Origin: CAWULT01 sp963923455
GTDB taxonomy: Bacteria > Acidobacteriota > Vicinamibacteria > Vicinamibacterales > UBA2999
Direction: 5' to 3'
DNA length: 40,826 bases
NCBI GenBank assembly: GCA_963923455.1
Contig: CAWULT010000034.1
Coordinates: 1 to 40,826 of the forward strand
The notes under the pieces are model-generated. The model ran no database searches, had not been told where the DNA came from, and was given only the letters and a program-made list of their open reading frames with translations. The first letter of the stretch is position 1; the number at the start of each line of letters is the position of its first letter. This document shows, in pieces, positions 7,124 to 20,441 of this stretch. A program made the position numbers and the translations under genes.

Positions 7124-9139
7124 ATGCGCCCGCTGCTGATGACCGCCCTGGTACTGGCCGCCGCGACCGCGGGGGCGCAGGACGCGCCGCGTCCGGCGGG
7201 CCAGGGCGGTGGCGCGGTCGTGCGGGTGGACCTGTACCCGACCGAGGCCGGGCGGATCGTCGACGGACTGACCCGCGACGACATCGACGTGCTCGAGGAC
7301 GGCGTGCCCCAGGCCATCGACACGCTGGAGCAGGTGCGGCTCGTTCCGCCCGCGAGTTCGGACGCGGGTGCCGCGCCGGGGGGCCGGGCGGCGGAGCCGA
7401 CTCCGCGCCTGTTCGCGATCTTCCTCGACACCTATCACACGCCGATCGCCCGGGACGGCACCTTGCGGCGTGCGCTCGTGCGCTTCCTCGATCGTGTCCT
7501 GGGGCCCGACGACCTCGCGGCCGTGATGACGCCGGAGATGGCGGCGACCGACGTGGCGGTCTCCGGCAAGGCCGCCCTCATTCGGAACCTGCTGCAGGAC
7601 CCGTGGTCCTGGACGCGGGGCGGGGCCGGCGACCGGGATTCGAAGGACCGGCTGTACGAGGGATGCTTCGACGCCGCCACCGCGCAGGAGATGATCGCGC
7701 GCCGCCGCGAGGCCCTCACCCTGGACGCACTGAGCACGTTCGTGGCGCATCTCCAGGGCCAGCGCCTGGGACGCACGGCGGTGCTGGCCGTCACGGAGGG
7801 GTGGCTGCTCTACGCGGACAGCCGCCAGCTGGCGCGTTCGGCGCGGCGCGACGCGGAGCGCCAGGACACGCCCGGCACGTTCCGGCGGGGGCGTCCGGAG
7901 CCGGCGGATCGTCCCGGCGTCGGCGGCGTGTCCCGGACCGAATGCGACGCCGATCGCCAGGCCCTGGCGAGCCTGGACCACGCACGGCGCCTCCGCGCGA
8001 TCGCCGACCAGGCGAACCGGGCGACCGTGTCGTTCTATCCCGTGTACGCCCCCGCCCTGGCCGCGGCGGCGCCCGGTGCCGGCGACGCACCCGCGGTGCC
8101 GGTGCCCGCGCAGGACGCGGCGAACGCGCGAACCCGCCAGGATTCGCTGCTCGTCCTGGCCGAGGGAACCGACGGCCTCGCGGCCGTCGCTGGGCCCGGG
8201 CTCGAGGGCGCGGCCGCCCGCATCGTCGCGGACCTGTCGTCTTACTATCTGCTGTCGTACACGTCCTCGAACACGCGGCTCGACGGCCGGTTCCGCGCCA
8301 TCTCGGTTCGCGTGCGCCGGGCCGGCGTGACGGTGCGCGCGCGGCGGGGCTACCGCGGGCTGACGGCGGCCGAACTGGTGCGCGACCGCGGCTTCGACGG
8401 GGAAGGGGCCGCGGCGTCTCCGTCCGCCGTCGCCGTCGACACGCGGGCACCGTTCAGGATTCGTGCCTCGTCCTGGGGACCGCAACCGGCCGGTGCACCA
8501 GTTGAGGGTCCCGCCGGGGCGGGGACCGGGATGTTCTGGGTGGTGGGAGAGCTCGATTACAGCACGCAGCGCGAACTCGTCTGGACGGCCGGCGCGCAAG
8601 CCGAGGTGACCGTCGTCGCCGCCGACGGCCGGGAAGTGCTGGCTGCCACGGTGCCGGTGCCGGCCGCCGACGGGGGCTTCGCGCTGCGCGTGCCCGAGGT
8701 CGGTGGCGTCGCGCCCGGCGAGTACGCGGTTCGCGTGCGCGTCCGCCCCGATGGCGACACCGCGCGCGTGCTGACCGACACGGCCCGCGTCGTGGTCCCG
8801 CCCGCCGCCGGCGTGCTGGGCGACGCCGTGCTGTGGCGCCGGGGGCCCGCGACGGGCCCGCAGTTCGTCCGCACCGCCGACCCGCGCTTCCGGCGCAGCG
8901 AGCGCCTGCGGCTCGAACTGCCGACACGGGCCGAGGGCGCCGCCACGGCGCGCATGCTGGACCGTGCCGGGAACCCGATGCAGGTGCCGGTGCAGGTGGC
9001 CGAGCGCGCCGGCGAGGGCGGGGCCTTCCGCTGGATCGTGGCGGACGTGGCGCTGGCGCCGCTCGCCATGGGCGACTACGCCATCGACGTGACCCTCGAC
9101 GGCCGCTCACAGGTGACGGCGTTCCGGATCGTGCCGTGA
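7124..9139 (+). CDS. VWFA-related acidobacterial secreted protein (first copy)
   Basis: A 671-residue exported protein. Residues 1-18 are a signal peptide (start ATG 7124, cleavage near AGAQD). A short beta-domain with VDGLTRDDIDVLEDG (about 47-61) follows, then a von Willebrand A-like domain from about residue 96 to 410. The MIDAS position reads LDTYHT (101-106) instead of DxSxS. The segment around nt 8235-8360 (SSYYLLSYTSSNTRLDGRFR, then an Arg-rich strand ending RRGY) is the characteristic end of the 'VWFA-related Acidobacterial domain' family. The last 200 residues look like beta-sandwich domains. No function is established for this family. The gene overlaps dctA by four bases (GTGA), implying coupled translation. 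A second copy lies at 30414-32486. Confidence 0.88.
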   Translation: MRPLLMTALVLAAATAGAQDAPRPAGQGGGAVVRVDLYPTEAGRIVDGLTRDDIDVLEDGVPQAIDTLEQVRLVPPASSDAGAAPGGRAAEPTPRLFAIFLDTYHTPIARDGTLRRALVRFLDRVLGPDDLAAVMTPEMAATDVAVSGKAALIRNLLQDPWSWTRGGAGDRDSKDRLYEGCFDAATAQEMIARRREALTLDALSTFVAHLQGQRLGRTAVLAVTEGWLLYADSRQLARSARRDAERQDTPGTFRRGRPEPADRPGVGGVSRTECDADRQALASLDHARRLRAIADQANRATVSFYPVYAPALAAAAPGAGDAPAVPVPAQDAANARTRQDSLLVLAEGTDGLAAVAGPGLEGAAARIVADLSSYYLLSYTSSNTRLDGRFRAISVRVRRAGVTVRARRGYRGLTAAELVRDRGFDGEGAAASPSAVAVDTRAPFRIRASSWGPQPAGAPVEGPAGAGTGMFWVVGELDYSTQRELVWTAGAQAEVTVVAADGREVLAATVPVPAADGGFALRVPEVGGVAPGEYAVRVRVRPDGDTARVLTDTARVVVPPAAGVLGDAVLWRRGPATGPQFVRTADPRFRRSERLRLELPTRAEGAATARMLDRAGNPMQVPVQVAERAGEGGAFRWIVADVALAPLAMGDYAIDVTLDGRSQVTAFRIVP

Positions 9140-10428
9140 CGACGTCCCTGCCGCCCGCCCCGCGAGGTCGCCTGCGCGCGTTCCTGTCGTCGATCTACGG
9201 CCAGGTGCTCGTGGCGACCGCCATCGGCGTCGTCCTCGGGCACTACGCCCCGGAGGCCGGCGCGGCGATGAAGCCGTTCGGTGACGGCTTCATCAAGCTG
9301 GTGCGGATGATCGTCGGCCCGGTGATCTTCTGTACGGTCGTGGCCGGTATCGCCGGCGTCGGCGACATGAAGGCCGTGGGGCGAACCGGCGTCGTCACGC
9401 TGGTCTACTTCGAGGTGGTCAGCACGCTGGCGCTCGTGATCGGCCTGCTGGTCGTCAACGTCGTTCAGCCAGGCGCGGGGATGCACGTCGACCCGGCGAC
9501 GCTCGACCCGAAGGCCGTGGCGTCCTACGTCACCCAGGGCCGGCCGCAGGGCCTGGCCGAGTTCCTGCTCGCGATCATCCCGACGAGCCCCATCGACGCG
9601 TTCGCACGCGTCGACATCCTGCAGATTCTCTGTTTCTCGGTGCTGTTCGGCTTTGCGCTGAACGCGCTCGGCAGCACCGGGCGCGGCGTCGCCGAGACGA
9701 TCGAGGGCCTCGCGAAGGTGCTCTTCGGCGTCGTCGGGATCGTGATGCACGTCGCGCCGATCGGCGCCTTCGGGGCGATGGCGTTCACGATCGGAAGCTT
9801 CGGCGTGGGCACCCTCGCACAGCTCGGCGGGCTGATCGCGTGCTTCTGGATCACCTGCGCGTTGTTCGTGCTGGTGCCCCTGGGCGCGGTGGCGTGGGCC
9901 CACGGCTTCGCCGTGTGGCGGCTGGTGGCCTACCTGAAGGAGGAGCTGTTCGTCGCCTTCGGCACCTCCTCGTCCGAGACCGTGCTGCCGCGGCTGATGG
10001 CGCGGCTCGAGCGCCTCGGGGTGGAGCGCGAGGTCGTCAGCCTCGTGGTGCCGGCCGGCTACTCGTTCAACCTCGATGGCACGGCCATCTACCTGTCGAT
10101 CGCCACCGTCTTCATCGCCCAGGCCACCGACACGCCGCTCGACCTGCGGCACCAGATCACCCTGCTGGCCGTGCTGATGCTGACCTCGAAAGGGGCGGCG
10201 GGCGTCGCAGGCGCGGCGCTGGTGGTGCTCGCGGGGACGCTGTCGGCCGCCGGCACGATTCCGGTGGCGGGCGTGGCCCTCGTCCTCGGCATCCACCGCT
10301 TCATGGGAGAGGGGATGGCGGTCACCAATACGATCGGCAACGCCGTGGCCGCGATCGTGGTGAGCCGGTGGGCGGGCCGCCTGGACACGGAGCGGCTTCG
10401 TGAGGCGCTCGGGGGGAGGGAAGCCTAG
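9136..10428 (+). CDS. dctA: DctA-type dicarboxylate:cation symporter
   Basis: A 430-residue inner-membrane transporter of the dicarboxylate/amino acid:cation symporter (DAACS) family. Signature segments are in the expected order: SSSETVLPRLM (hairpin 1 serine-rich tip, about residue 277), GYSFNLDGTAIYL (about 308), TSKGAAGVAGAALVVLAGTL (hairpin 2, about 349) and a final helix with NTIGNAVAAIVVSRW. These match DctA more closely than GltP, so C4-dicarboxylates such as succinate, fumarate and malate are the likely substrates; the exact specificity is inferred. The start is a GTG overlapping the TGA of the VWFA-related gene (GTGA). The stop TAG shares CTAG with the stop of the convergent cupredoxin gene. 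Confidence 0.92.
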   Translation: MTTSLPPAPRGRLRAFLSSIYGQVLVATAIGVVLGHYAPEAGAAMKPFGDGFIKLVRMIVGPVIFCTVVAGIAGVGDMKAVGRTGVVTLVYFEVVSTLALVIGLLVVNVVQPGAGMHVDPATLDPKAVASYVTQGRPQGLAEFLLAIIPTSPIDAFARVDILQILCFSVLFGFALNALGSTGRGVAETIEGLAKVLFGVVGIVMHVAPIGAFGAMAFTIGSFGVGTLAQLGGLIACFWITCALFVLVPLGAVAWAHGFAVWRLVAYLKEELFVAFGTSSSETVLPRLMARLERLGVEREVVSLVVPAGYSFNLDGTAIYLSIATVFIAQATDTPLDLRHQITLLAVLMLTSKGAAGVAGAALVVLAGTLSAAGTIPVAGVALVLGIHRFMGEGMAVTNTIGNAVAAIVVSRWAGRLDTERLREALGGREA

Positions 10429-10832
10429 CGGGGCGGCCTGACGACCAGCTGGCCCTTCGCCTGGGAGTGCCGCGCGTCGTTGGTCAGATTTGAGTAGTAG
10501 GGGAACGTGCCCTCGCGATCGGCCTGGAACTCGACGATGACGCTGCCGCCGGCCGGCACGCGGCGAGAGACCCGGTACGCGTCGATGGTCAGGCTGTAGG
10601 CGACGTCCTCGCTCTGGACCGTCAGCCGGACCAGATCGTTCCGGTTGACCTCGATGCGATCGGGGGAGAAACGAAAGTCGCGCGCGACCACCGTCAGGTC
10701 GCGGCGGGTCGGGGCCTGTTCCTGCGCCGCGGCGCGTTCGAACGCTCGTCCGGACGGCCACGCCGCCCATCCCGCGGGCACGACCGCGCCCAGGGCGAGC
10801 AGCAGGCCGAGCGTCTTCGCTGTGACAGCCAT
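10425..10832 (-). CDS. Exported cupredoxin-fold protein lacking copper ligands
   Basis: A 135-residue protein with an N-terminal signal or anchor (residues 5-24) and one cupredoxin domain (about 45-132). The closest shape is the CuA domain of cytochrome c oxidase subunit II. In that family the loop reads C-x3-C-x3-H-x2-M. Here the aligned positions are Ser114, Asn118, His122 and Ala125, and the first histidine position (DVxH) reads DVAY with Tyr79. Only one ligand survives, so normal CuA or type 1 copper binding is not expected. It could be a structural or chaperone-like periplasmic protein. It is convergent with dctA, overlapping it by the four bases CTAG. Fold assignment is moderate to good; the loss of ligands is read directly. 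Confidence 0.82.
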   Translation of the reverse strand: MAVTAKTLGLLLALGAVVPAGWAAWPSGRAFERAAAQEQAPTRRDLTVVARDFRFSPDRIEVNRNDLVRLTVQSEDVAYSLTIDAYRVSRRVPAGGSVIVEFQADREGTFPYYSNLTNDARHSQAKGQLVVRPPR

Positions 10833-10844
10833 ACGCGTGCAGCG

Positions 10845-10868
10845 GCCCCCTGACTGAGGTCAGGGGGC
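10845..10868 (-). terminator. GC hairpin without U-tract downstream of pnp
   Basis: A perfect 10-bp stem (arms 10845-10854 and 10859-10868, loop of four) begins 18 bases after the pnp stop and precedes the cupredoxin start at 10832. There is no T-run. It is the natural 3' end of the rimP-to-pnp operon and separates it from the cupredoxin gene. Confidence 0.6.
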
Positions 10869-10886
10869 ACACTCCTCACACGTACC

Positions 10887-12995
<2,109 letters not shown>

Positions 12996-13027
12996 AGGAA
13001 TTGACCGTCGAATGGCCGAATGGACGA

Positions 13028-13297
13028 CTACTTGCGAATGCCGAGACGCTGGATCAAGGACGCGTAGCGCTCGGTGTCCTTGCTCTTCAGGTAGTCGAGC
13101 AGCCGCCGGCGCTGGCCGACGAGCTTGAGGAGGCCACGACGGGAGTGGTGGTCCTTCGCGTGAACCTTGAAGTGTTCGGTGAGGTAGTTGATGCGGTCGC
13201 TGAGGATGGCGACCTGTACTTCGGGTGAGCCGGTGTCGGTGTCGTGCGTCTTGTAGGTGCCGATGATGTCGGTCTTGCGATCCTTGTTCAGAGCCAC
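13028..13297 (-). CDS. rpsO: 30S ribosomal protein S15
   Basis: An 89-residue S15, binding the central domain of 16S rRNA. The full-length family sequence is present, with GSPEVQVAILSDRINYLTEH and KDHHSRRGLLKLVGQRRRLL. The start is a GTG at 13297 with an excellent Shine-Dalgarno GGAGGT five bases upstream. The 169-base gap from truB is the largest within the operon, contains a weak promoter candidate (13392-13421) and has a comparatively AT-rich leader, so rpsO-pnp may also be transcribed separately. In other bacteria S15 represses its own mRNA through leader structures; I cannot show that here. Confidence 0.98.
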   Translation of the reverse strand: MALNKDRKTDIIGTYKTHDTDTGSPEVQVAILSDRINYLTEHFKVHAKDHHSRRGLLKLVGQRRRLLDYLKSKDTERYASLIQRLGIRK

Positions 13298-13391
13298 TGT
13301 CTACCTCCACGAACGGTCCAGACGTGCGGGGCACACCAGACCGCCGTATGTTGCTAAGTTCAGTTCACGAAACGACTTGTGTAACTCATGG

Positions 13392-13421
13392 ATCTTAGAT
13401 CAGGACCCTGGGAGGATGCAA
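13392..13421 (-). promoter_or_regulatory. Candidate promoter for rpsO-pnp
   Basis: On the minus strand TTGCAT (13421-13416) and TAAGAT (13397-13392) are separated by 18 bases, each a partial match to sigma-70 boxes. They lie in the most AT-rich stretch of the truB-rpsO gap and would give an rpsO leader of about 90 bases. Imperfect matches keep the confidence low. Confidence 0.33.
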
Positions 13422-13466
13422 AGCACTCGCCCCCGTCCGGGTCCGGGGGGCTCCCCTGAGGGGACG

Positions 13467-14366
13467 TCAGAGCAGCACCACGGAGGGCCGGATCGCGCCA
13501 GTGACGCCGTCGGGCTGGCCGAGTGCGGCCAGCGTTCCGGCCGCGTCGAACAGGCGCACCCAGCCTTCGGAGCCAGGCAGGGCCGGCCCGGGGCGGACGT
13601 CGTAGTCGGCCGGGGGCACGGCGCGCCCGTGCGACACCCAGGTGCGGCCCTGCGCCGTCAGCGTGACCGCCGGCAGGTCGGGCAGCAGGTGCGCCAGCGG
13701 GACGACCGGCAGATCGGCCGCGTGCGTCCCGGGCGCCGTCAGCCGGTCCCACGCGACCGCGTCAGCCAGCGAGAAGCCGCCGCTGCGGGTCCGCCGCAGG
13801 GCGGCCAGGCAGGCGCCGGTGCCGACGCGCTCACCGAGCGCATGGGCGAACGACCGGACGTAGAAGCCGGCAGAGCAGGTCAGCGAGACGTCGGCGTCGT
13901 CCCCCGTGAAACGGGTCAGTCTCGCGGAGGGCACGCGGACCGGGACGGGCGTCAGCTCGATCGACTGGTTCGCCCGCGCCAGCTCGTAGGCACGCCGGCC
14001 CGCCACCTTCTTGGCGGAGTAGGGCGGCGGCAGCTGCAGATACTCGCCGCGCAGCGCGTCGATCGCGGCTTCGACCGCCTCGAGGGTCGGCCGAGCCGGC
14101 GACTCGGCCACCGGAGTGCCCGTCACGTCGTACGAGTCGGTGGCCAGGCCGAACCGGATCGTCGCGTCGTAGTCCTTGTCCGAGGCCGTCAGGAAGCGGA
14201 CGAGGCGCGTGGCCCGGCCGACCGCGAGCGGCAGCACGCCGGTGGCCATCGGGTCGAGCGTGCCGGTGTGCCCGACGCGCGTCTCGCGCAGCACGCGCCG
14301 CGCCACGGCCACCACGTCGTGCGAGGTCAGCCCCCGGGGCTTGTCGACGACGAGGACGCCGTCCAT
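13467..14366 (-). CDS. truB: tRNA pseudouridine-55 synthase
   Basis: A 299-residue enzyme that isomerises U55 in the T-loop of tRNAs to pseudouridine. The N-terminal motif VLVVDKPRGLTSHDVV and the catalytic segment VGHTGTLDPMATGVLP are intact; Asp38 is the nucleophile. QLPPPYSAKKVAGRRAYELA and the tRNA-binding strand CSAGFYVRSFAHALG follow as usual. The C-terminal 70 residues resemble a PUA-like extension. The ATG at 14366 lies 20 bases after the nrnA stop. The gene follows nrnA in the operon. No ribF gene lies between truB and rpsO, unlike in many bacteria. Confidence 0.97.
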   Translation of the reverse strand: MDGVLVVDKPRGLTSHDVVAVARRVLRETRVGHTGTLDPMATGVLPLAVGRATRLVRFLTASDKDYDATIRFGLATDSYDVTGTPVAESPARPTLEAVEAAIDALRGEYLQLPPPYSAKKVAGRRAYELARANQSIELTPVPVRVPSARLTRFTGDDADVSLTCSAGFYVRSFAHALGERVGTGACLAALRRTRSGGFSLADAVAWDRLTAPGTHAADLPVVPLAHLLPDLPAVTLTAQGRTWVSHGRAVPPADYDVRPGPALPGSEGWVRLFDAAGTLAALGQPDGVTGAIRPSVVLL

Positions 14367-14386
14367 CGCGAATCCGACGGTGGTGG

Positions 14387-15385
14387 TCAGCGGCCGGCGG
14401 CGACCCGCGCCTCGACCAGCCCGATGGCCTCGGCCACCTTGCGCTCGAACAGCGGGGCGAGCTCGGCGAGCGACCCGGCGGCGCCGCATCCGGCGGCGTT
14501 CTTGTGGCCGCCGCCGCCGAACTCGGCGGCGATGGCCCGTACGTCGACGTCGCCCTTGGAGCGCATGCTGACGCGCCACTGGCCCGGGCCGTTGTCCTTG
14601 AAGAACACCACGGCCTGCATCTCCTTGACGGTCAGCGGCAGGTTGTTCAGGCCGTCGGTGTCCTCGTAGGTGCTGCCGCACGAGGCGATGAGCGCCTCGT
14701 CCACGAACAGGGTCGCGATGCGGCCGGTCGGGTCGAGCCGCATCTGGTTCAGCACGGCCCCGAAGAGGCGCAGGCGGCCGAGGTGGTTGCTGTCGAAGAT
14801 GGCGCGCGCGACCGCCGGCGGATCGACGCCCGCCTCGACGCACTGCCGGCAGATGTCGAACGTGCGTGGCGAGATGTGCGAGTAGTGGAACGAACCGGTG
14901 TCGGTCAGGATCGCGATGTAGACGTGGGTCGCGATCTCCCGGGTCAGTGCGACGCCGAGTTCGCGGACGAGCTCGAACACCATCTCGCCGCAGGCCGCCG
15001 CGGTCAGGTCGAGCCAGTTCATCGCCCCGTACATCGTGTTGCCGGGGTGGTGATCGATGTTGATGACGAAGCCGGGCTCCAGGCCCTCCACGCCCGTCCG
15101 CGCCAGGTCGCCGCACTCCATGACGATCACGGCGTCGCCTGGATCGTCGGTCCGGGCGACGACCTGGATGTCCCCGATGCCCGGGAAGGAGGTCATCGGG
15201 GCGGGAGCCGGGTCGCGGTTCAGGATCCGCACGTCCTTGCCGAGCGCGCGCAGCGCGTACGCCATCGCGAGCTGCGAGCCGATGGCGTCGCCGTCGGGAC
15301 GGACGTGCGACGACAGGACGAAGCGCTGGCGCCGCCGGATCTCGGCGGCCACCTGGGACAGGGTGGACTCAGTGCCGGCCATCAT
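14387..15385 (-). CDS. nrnA: DHH-family oligoribonuclease / pAp phosphatase
   Basis: A 332-residue NrnA-like phosphoesterase that degrades short RNA oligonucleotides and/or 3'-phosphoadenosine 5'-phosphate. DHH domain motifs: HVRPDGDAIGS (His27, Asp31, Asp33), MECGDLARTG (motif II, with Glu before Cys), NIDHHPGN (Asp111-His112-His113) and ILTDTGSFHYS. The DHHA1 domain ends with the RNA-binding GGGGHKNAAGC. The gene starts inside the rbfA 3' end, overlapping by 17 bases; two consecutive ATG codons (15385 and 15382) are possible starts. Its place between rbfA and truB is the usual one, joining RNA turnover to the ribosome-maturation operon. Confidence 0.94.
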   Translation of the reverse strand: MMAGTESTLSQVAAEIRRRQRFVLSSHVRPDGDAIGSQLAMAYALRALGKDVRILNRDPAPAPMTSFPGIGDIQVVARTDDPGDAVIVMECGDLARTGVEGLEPGFVINIDHHPGNTMYGAMNWLDLTAAACGEMVFELVRELGVALTREIATHVYIAILTDTGSFHYSHISPRTFDICRQCVEAGVDPPAVARAIFDSNHLGRLRLFGAVLNQMRLDPTGRIATLFVDEALIASCGSTYEDTDGLNNLPLTVKEMQAVVFFKDNGPGQWRVSMRSKGDVDVRAIAAEFGGGGHKNAAGCGAAGSLAELAPLFERKVAEAIGLVEARVAAGR

Positions 15386-15800
15386 CGGGGTCGGTAGGGG
15401 CCTCGGGTTCCGCGGGCCCGGAGGCAGCCGCCTCGGCGGCCCGCTTGGCCTCCTCGGCGTGCAGCTCGCGCAGGACCTGCTCGATGCGGTCCTGGTGCGC
15501 GACGGACTCGTCGATCCGGAAGTCGATCTCGGGCACGCGCCGCAACTGCAGGAGCTTGCCGATCTGCCGGCGCAGGAACGGAGTGGCCCGTTCGAGCGCC
15601 CGGGCGGTGTCGCGGCGCTGCGCGGGATCGCCCAGCGTCGTGTAGTAGACGTGCGCCACCTGCAGGTCGGCCGACACCTTCACGCGGGTCAGCGTGATGA
15701 AGCCGATGCCAGGGTCGTGCACCTCGCCGCGGGTCAGCATCTCGCTGATCTCCTGGCGGATCTGGTCGCCGACCCGTTCGGGCCTGTGGCTCAGGGACAC
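15369..15800 (-). CDS. rbfA: Ribosome-binding factor A
   Basis: A 143-residue RbfA, a KH-fold factor that matures the 5' end of 16S rRNA in the 30S subunit. The family pattern is visible: RPERVGDQIRQEISEMLTRG at the N-terminus, DPGIGFITLTRVKVSADLQVAHVYYT, and RRVPEIDFRIDESVAHQDRI at the end of the fold. A low-complexity Ala/Glu/Pro tail of about 30 residues follows. The start is a GTG at 15800, four bases after the infB stop. The 3' end overlaps nrnA by 17 bases. Confidence 0.96.
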   Translation of the reverse strand: MSLSHRPERVGDQIRQEISEMLTRGEVHDPGIGFITLTRVKVSADLQVAHVYYTTLGDPAQRRDTARALERATPFLRRQIGKLLQLRRVPEIDFRIDESVAHQDRIEQVLRELHAEEAKRAAEAAASGPAEPEAPTDPDDGRH

Positions 15801-15804
15801 GCGT

Positions 15805-18657
<2,853 letters not shown>

Positions 18658-18672
18658 CGTTGTTCCTTCGTC

Positions 18673-19863
<1,191 letters not shown>

Positions 19864-19885
19864 GGCGTTTCGGTGACCTGCGTCC

Positions 19886-20362
19886 TCAGAATTCCACTTC
19901 GAGCCGCGCGCGCGAGATGAGTCGCATCGGCAATCTGTCGATCCGGCCGTTCGCGGCCTCCAGCAGCACGTCGTCGTGGTCGACGCCGCGCAGCCGGCCT
20001 TCGAACGCCTTCTGGTTATTCACGGCCTCGGTCACGACCACCTTCGCCAGCCGGCCCGCGAAGCGCTCGAAATCGGCGCGCTCGCGCAGGGGCCGGTCCA
20101 GTCCCGGCGACGACACCTCCAGCACGTAGGCGAAGGGCAGCGGATCTTCCACGTCGAGGATGGTGCTGATCTCCCGGTTGACCTGCTCACAGTCCTCGAT
20201 GCTGACGCTGTCCTCCGGGGTCGCCGCCGGCCCGGGCCGGTCGATCACGACGCGGACGACATGGCCGCTGGCTTCGCGGCGGCTCTGGATGTCCCACACC
20301 TCCAGGCCCCGCGCCTTCACGACCCGTTCCGCAATGGCTCGAACCTGCTCCAGCGGCTGCAC
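19886..20362 (-). CDS. rimP: Ribosome maturation factor RimP
   Basis: A 158-residue factor needed for 30S assembly. The N-terminal alpha/beta domain includes VKARGLEVWDIQ and VVIDRPG, then SIEDCEQVNREISTILDVED and the family hallmark YVLEVSSPGLDRPL. The C-terminal SH3-like domain ends EVEF. The GTG at 20362 is chosen because homology begins there (VQPLEQVRAIAERVV); the frame is open further upstream but would run through the terminator hairpin and into rimO. A G-rich stretch (GGGGCGGGG) a few bases upstream may serve as ribosome binding site. It is the first gene of the rimP-nusA-infB-rbfA-nrnA-truB-rpsO-pnp operon. Confidence 0.95.
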   Translation of the reverse strand: MQPLEQVRAIAERVVKARGLEVWDIQSRREASGHVVRVVIDRPGPAATPEDSVSIEDCEQVNREISTILDVEDPLPFAYVLEVSSPGLDRPLRERADFERFAGRLAKVVVTEAVNNQKAFEGRLRGVDHDDVLLEAANGRIDRLPMRLISRARLEVEF

Positions 20363-20379
20363 GTACCCCGCCCCAAAAC

Positions 20380-20402
20380 AAAAAAAGTGGGCACCAGCCC
20401 AC
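20380..20402 (-). terminator. Intrinsic terminator/attenuator in the rimP leader
   Basis: On the minus strand GTGGGC and GCCCAC form a perfect 6-bp stem with loop TGGT (20402-20387), followed directly by seven T (20386-20380), then G and four more T. It ends 18 bases before the rimP start and 37 bases after the rimO stop. It is the only U-tract terminator I find in the window. It could end rimO mRNA, act as an attenuator for the rimP-nusA operon, or both. Confidence 0.85.
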
Positions 20403-20432
20403 CAGCGTCTTTCCTCGCCTAGGTGACCTTGA

Positions 20433-20441
20433 AGTGTATCA
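20433..20441 (-). promoter_or_regulatory. Candidate extended -10 promoter of the rimP-nusA operon
   Basis: TGATACACT on the minus strand fits an extended -10 (TGn plus TACACT). Its first three bases are the rimO stop codon. Transcription would begin near 20427, giving a leader of about 65 bases that contains the terminator at 20380-20402. No clear -35 is seen, which an extended -10 can tolerate. Confidence 0.5.
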
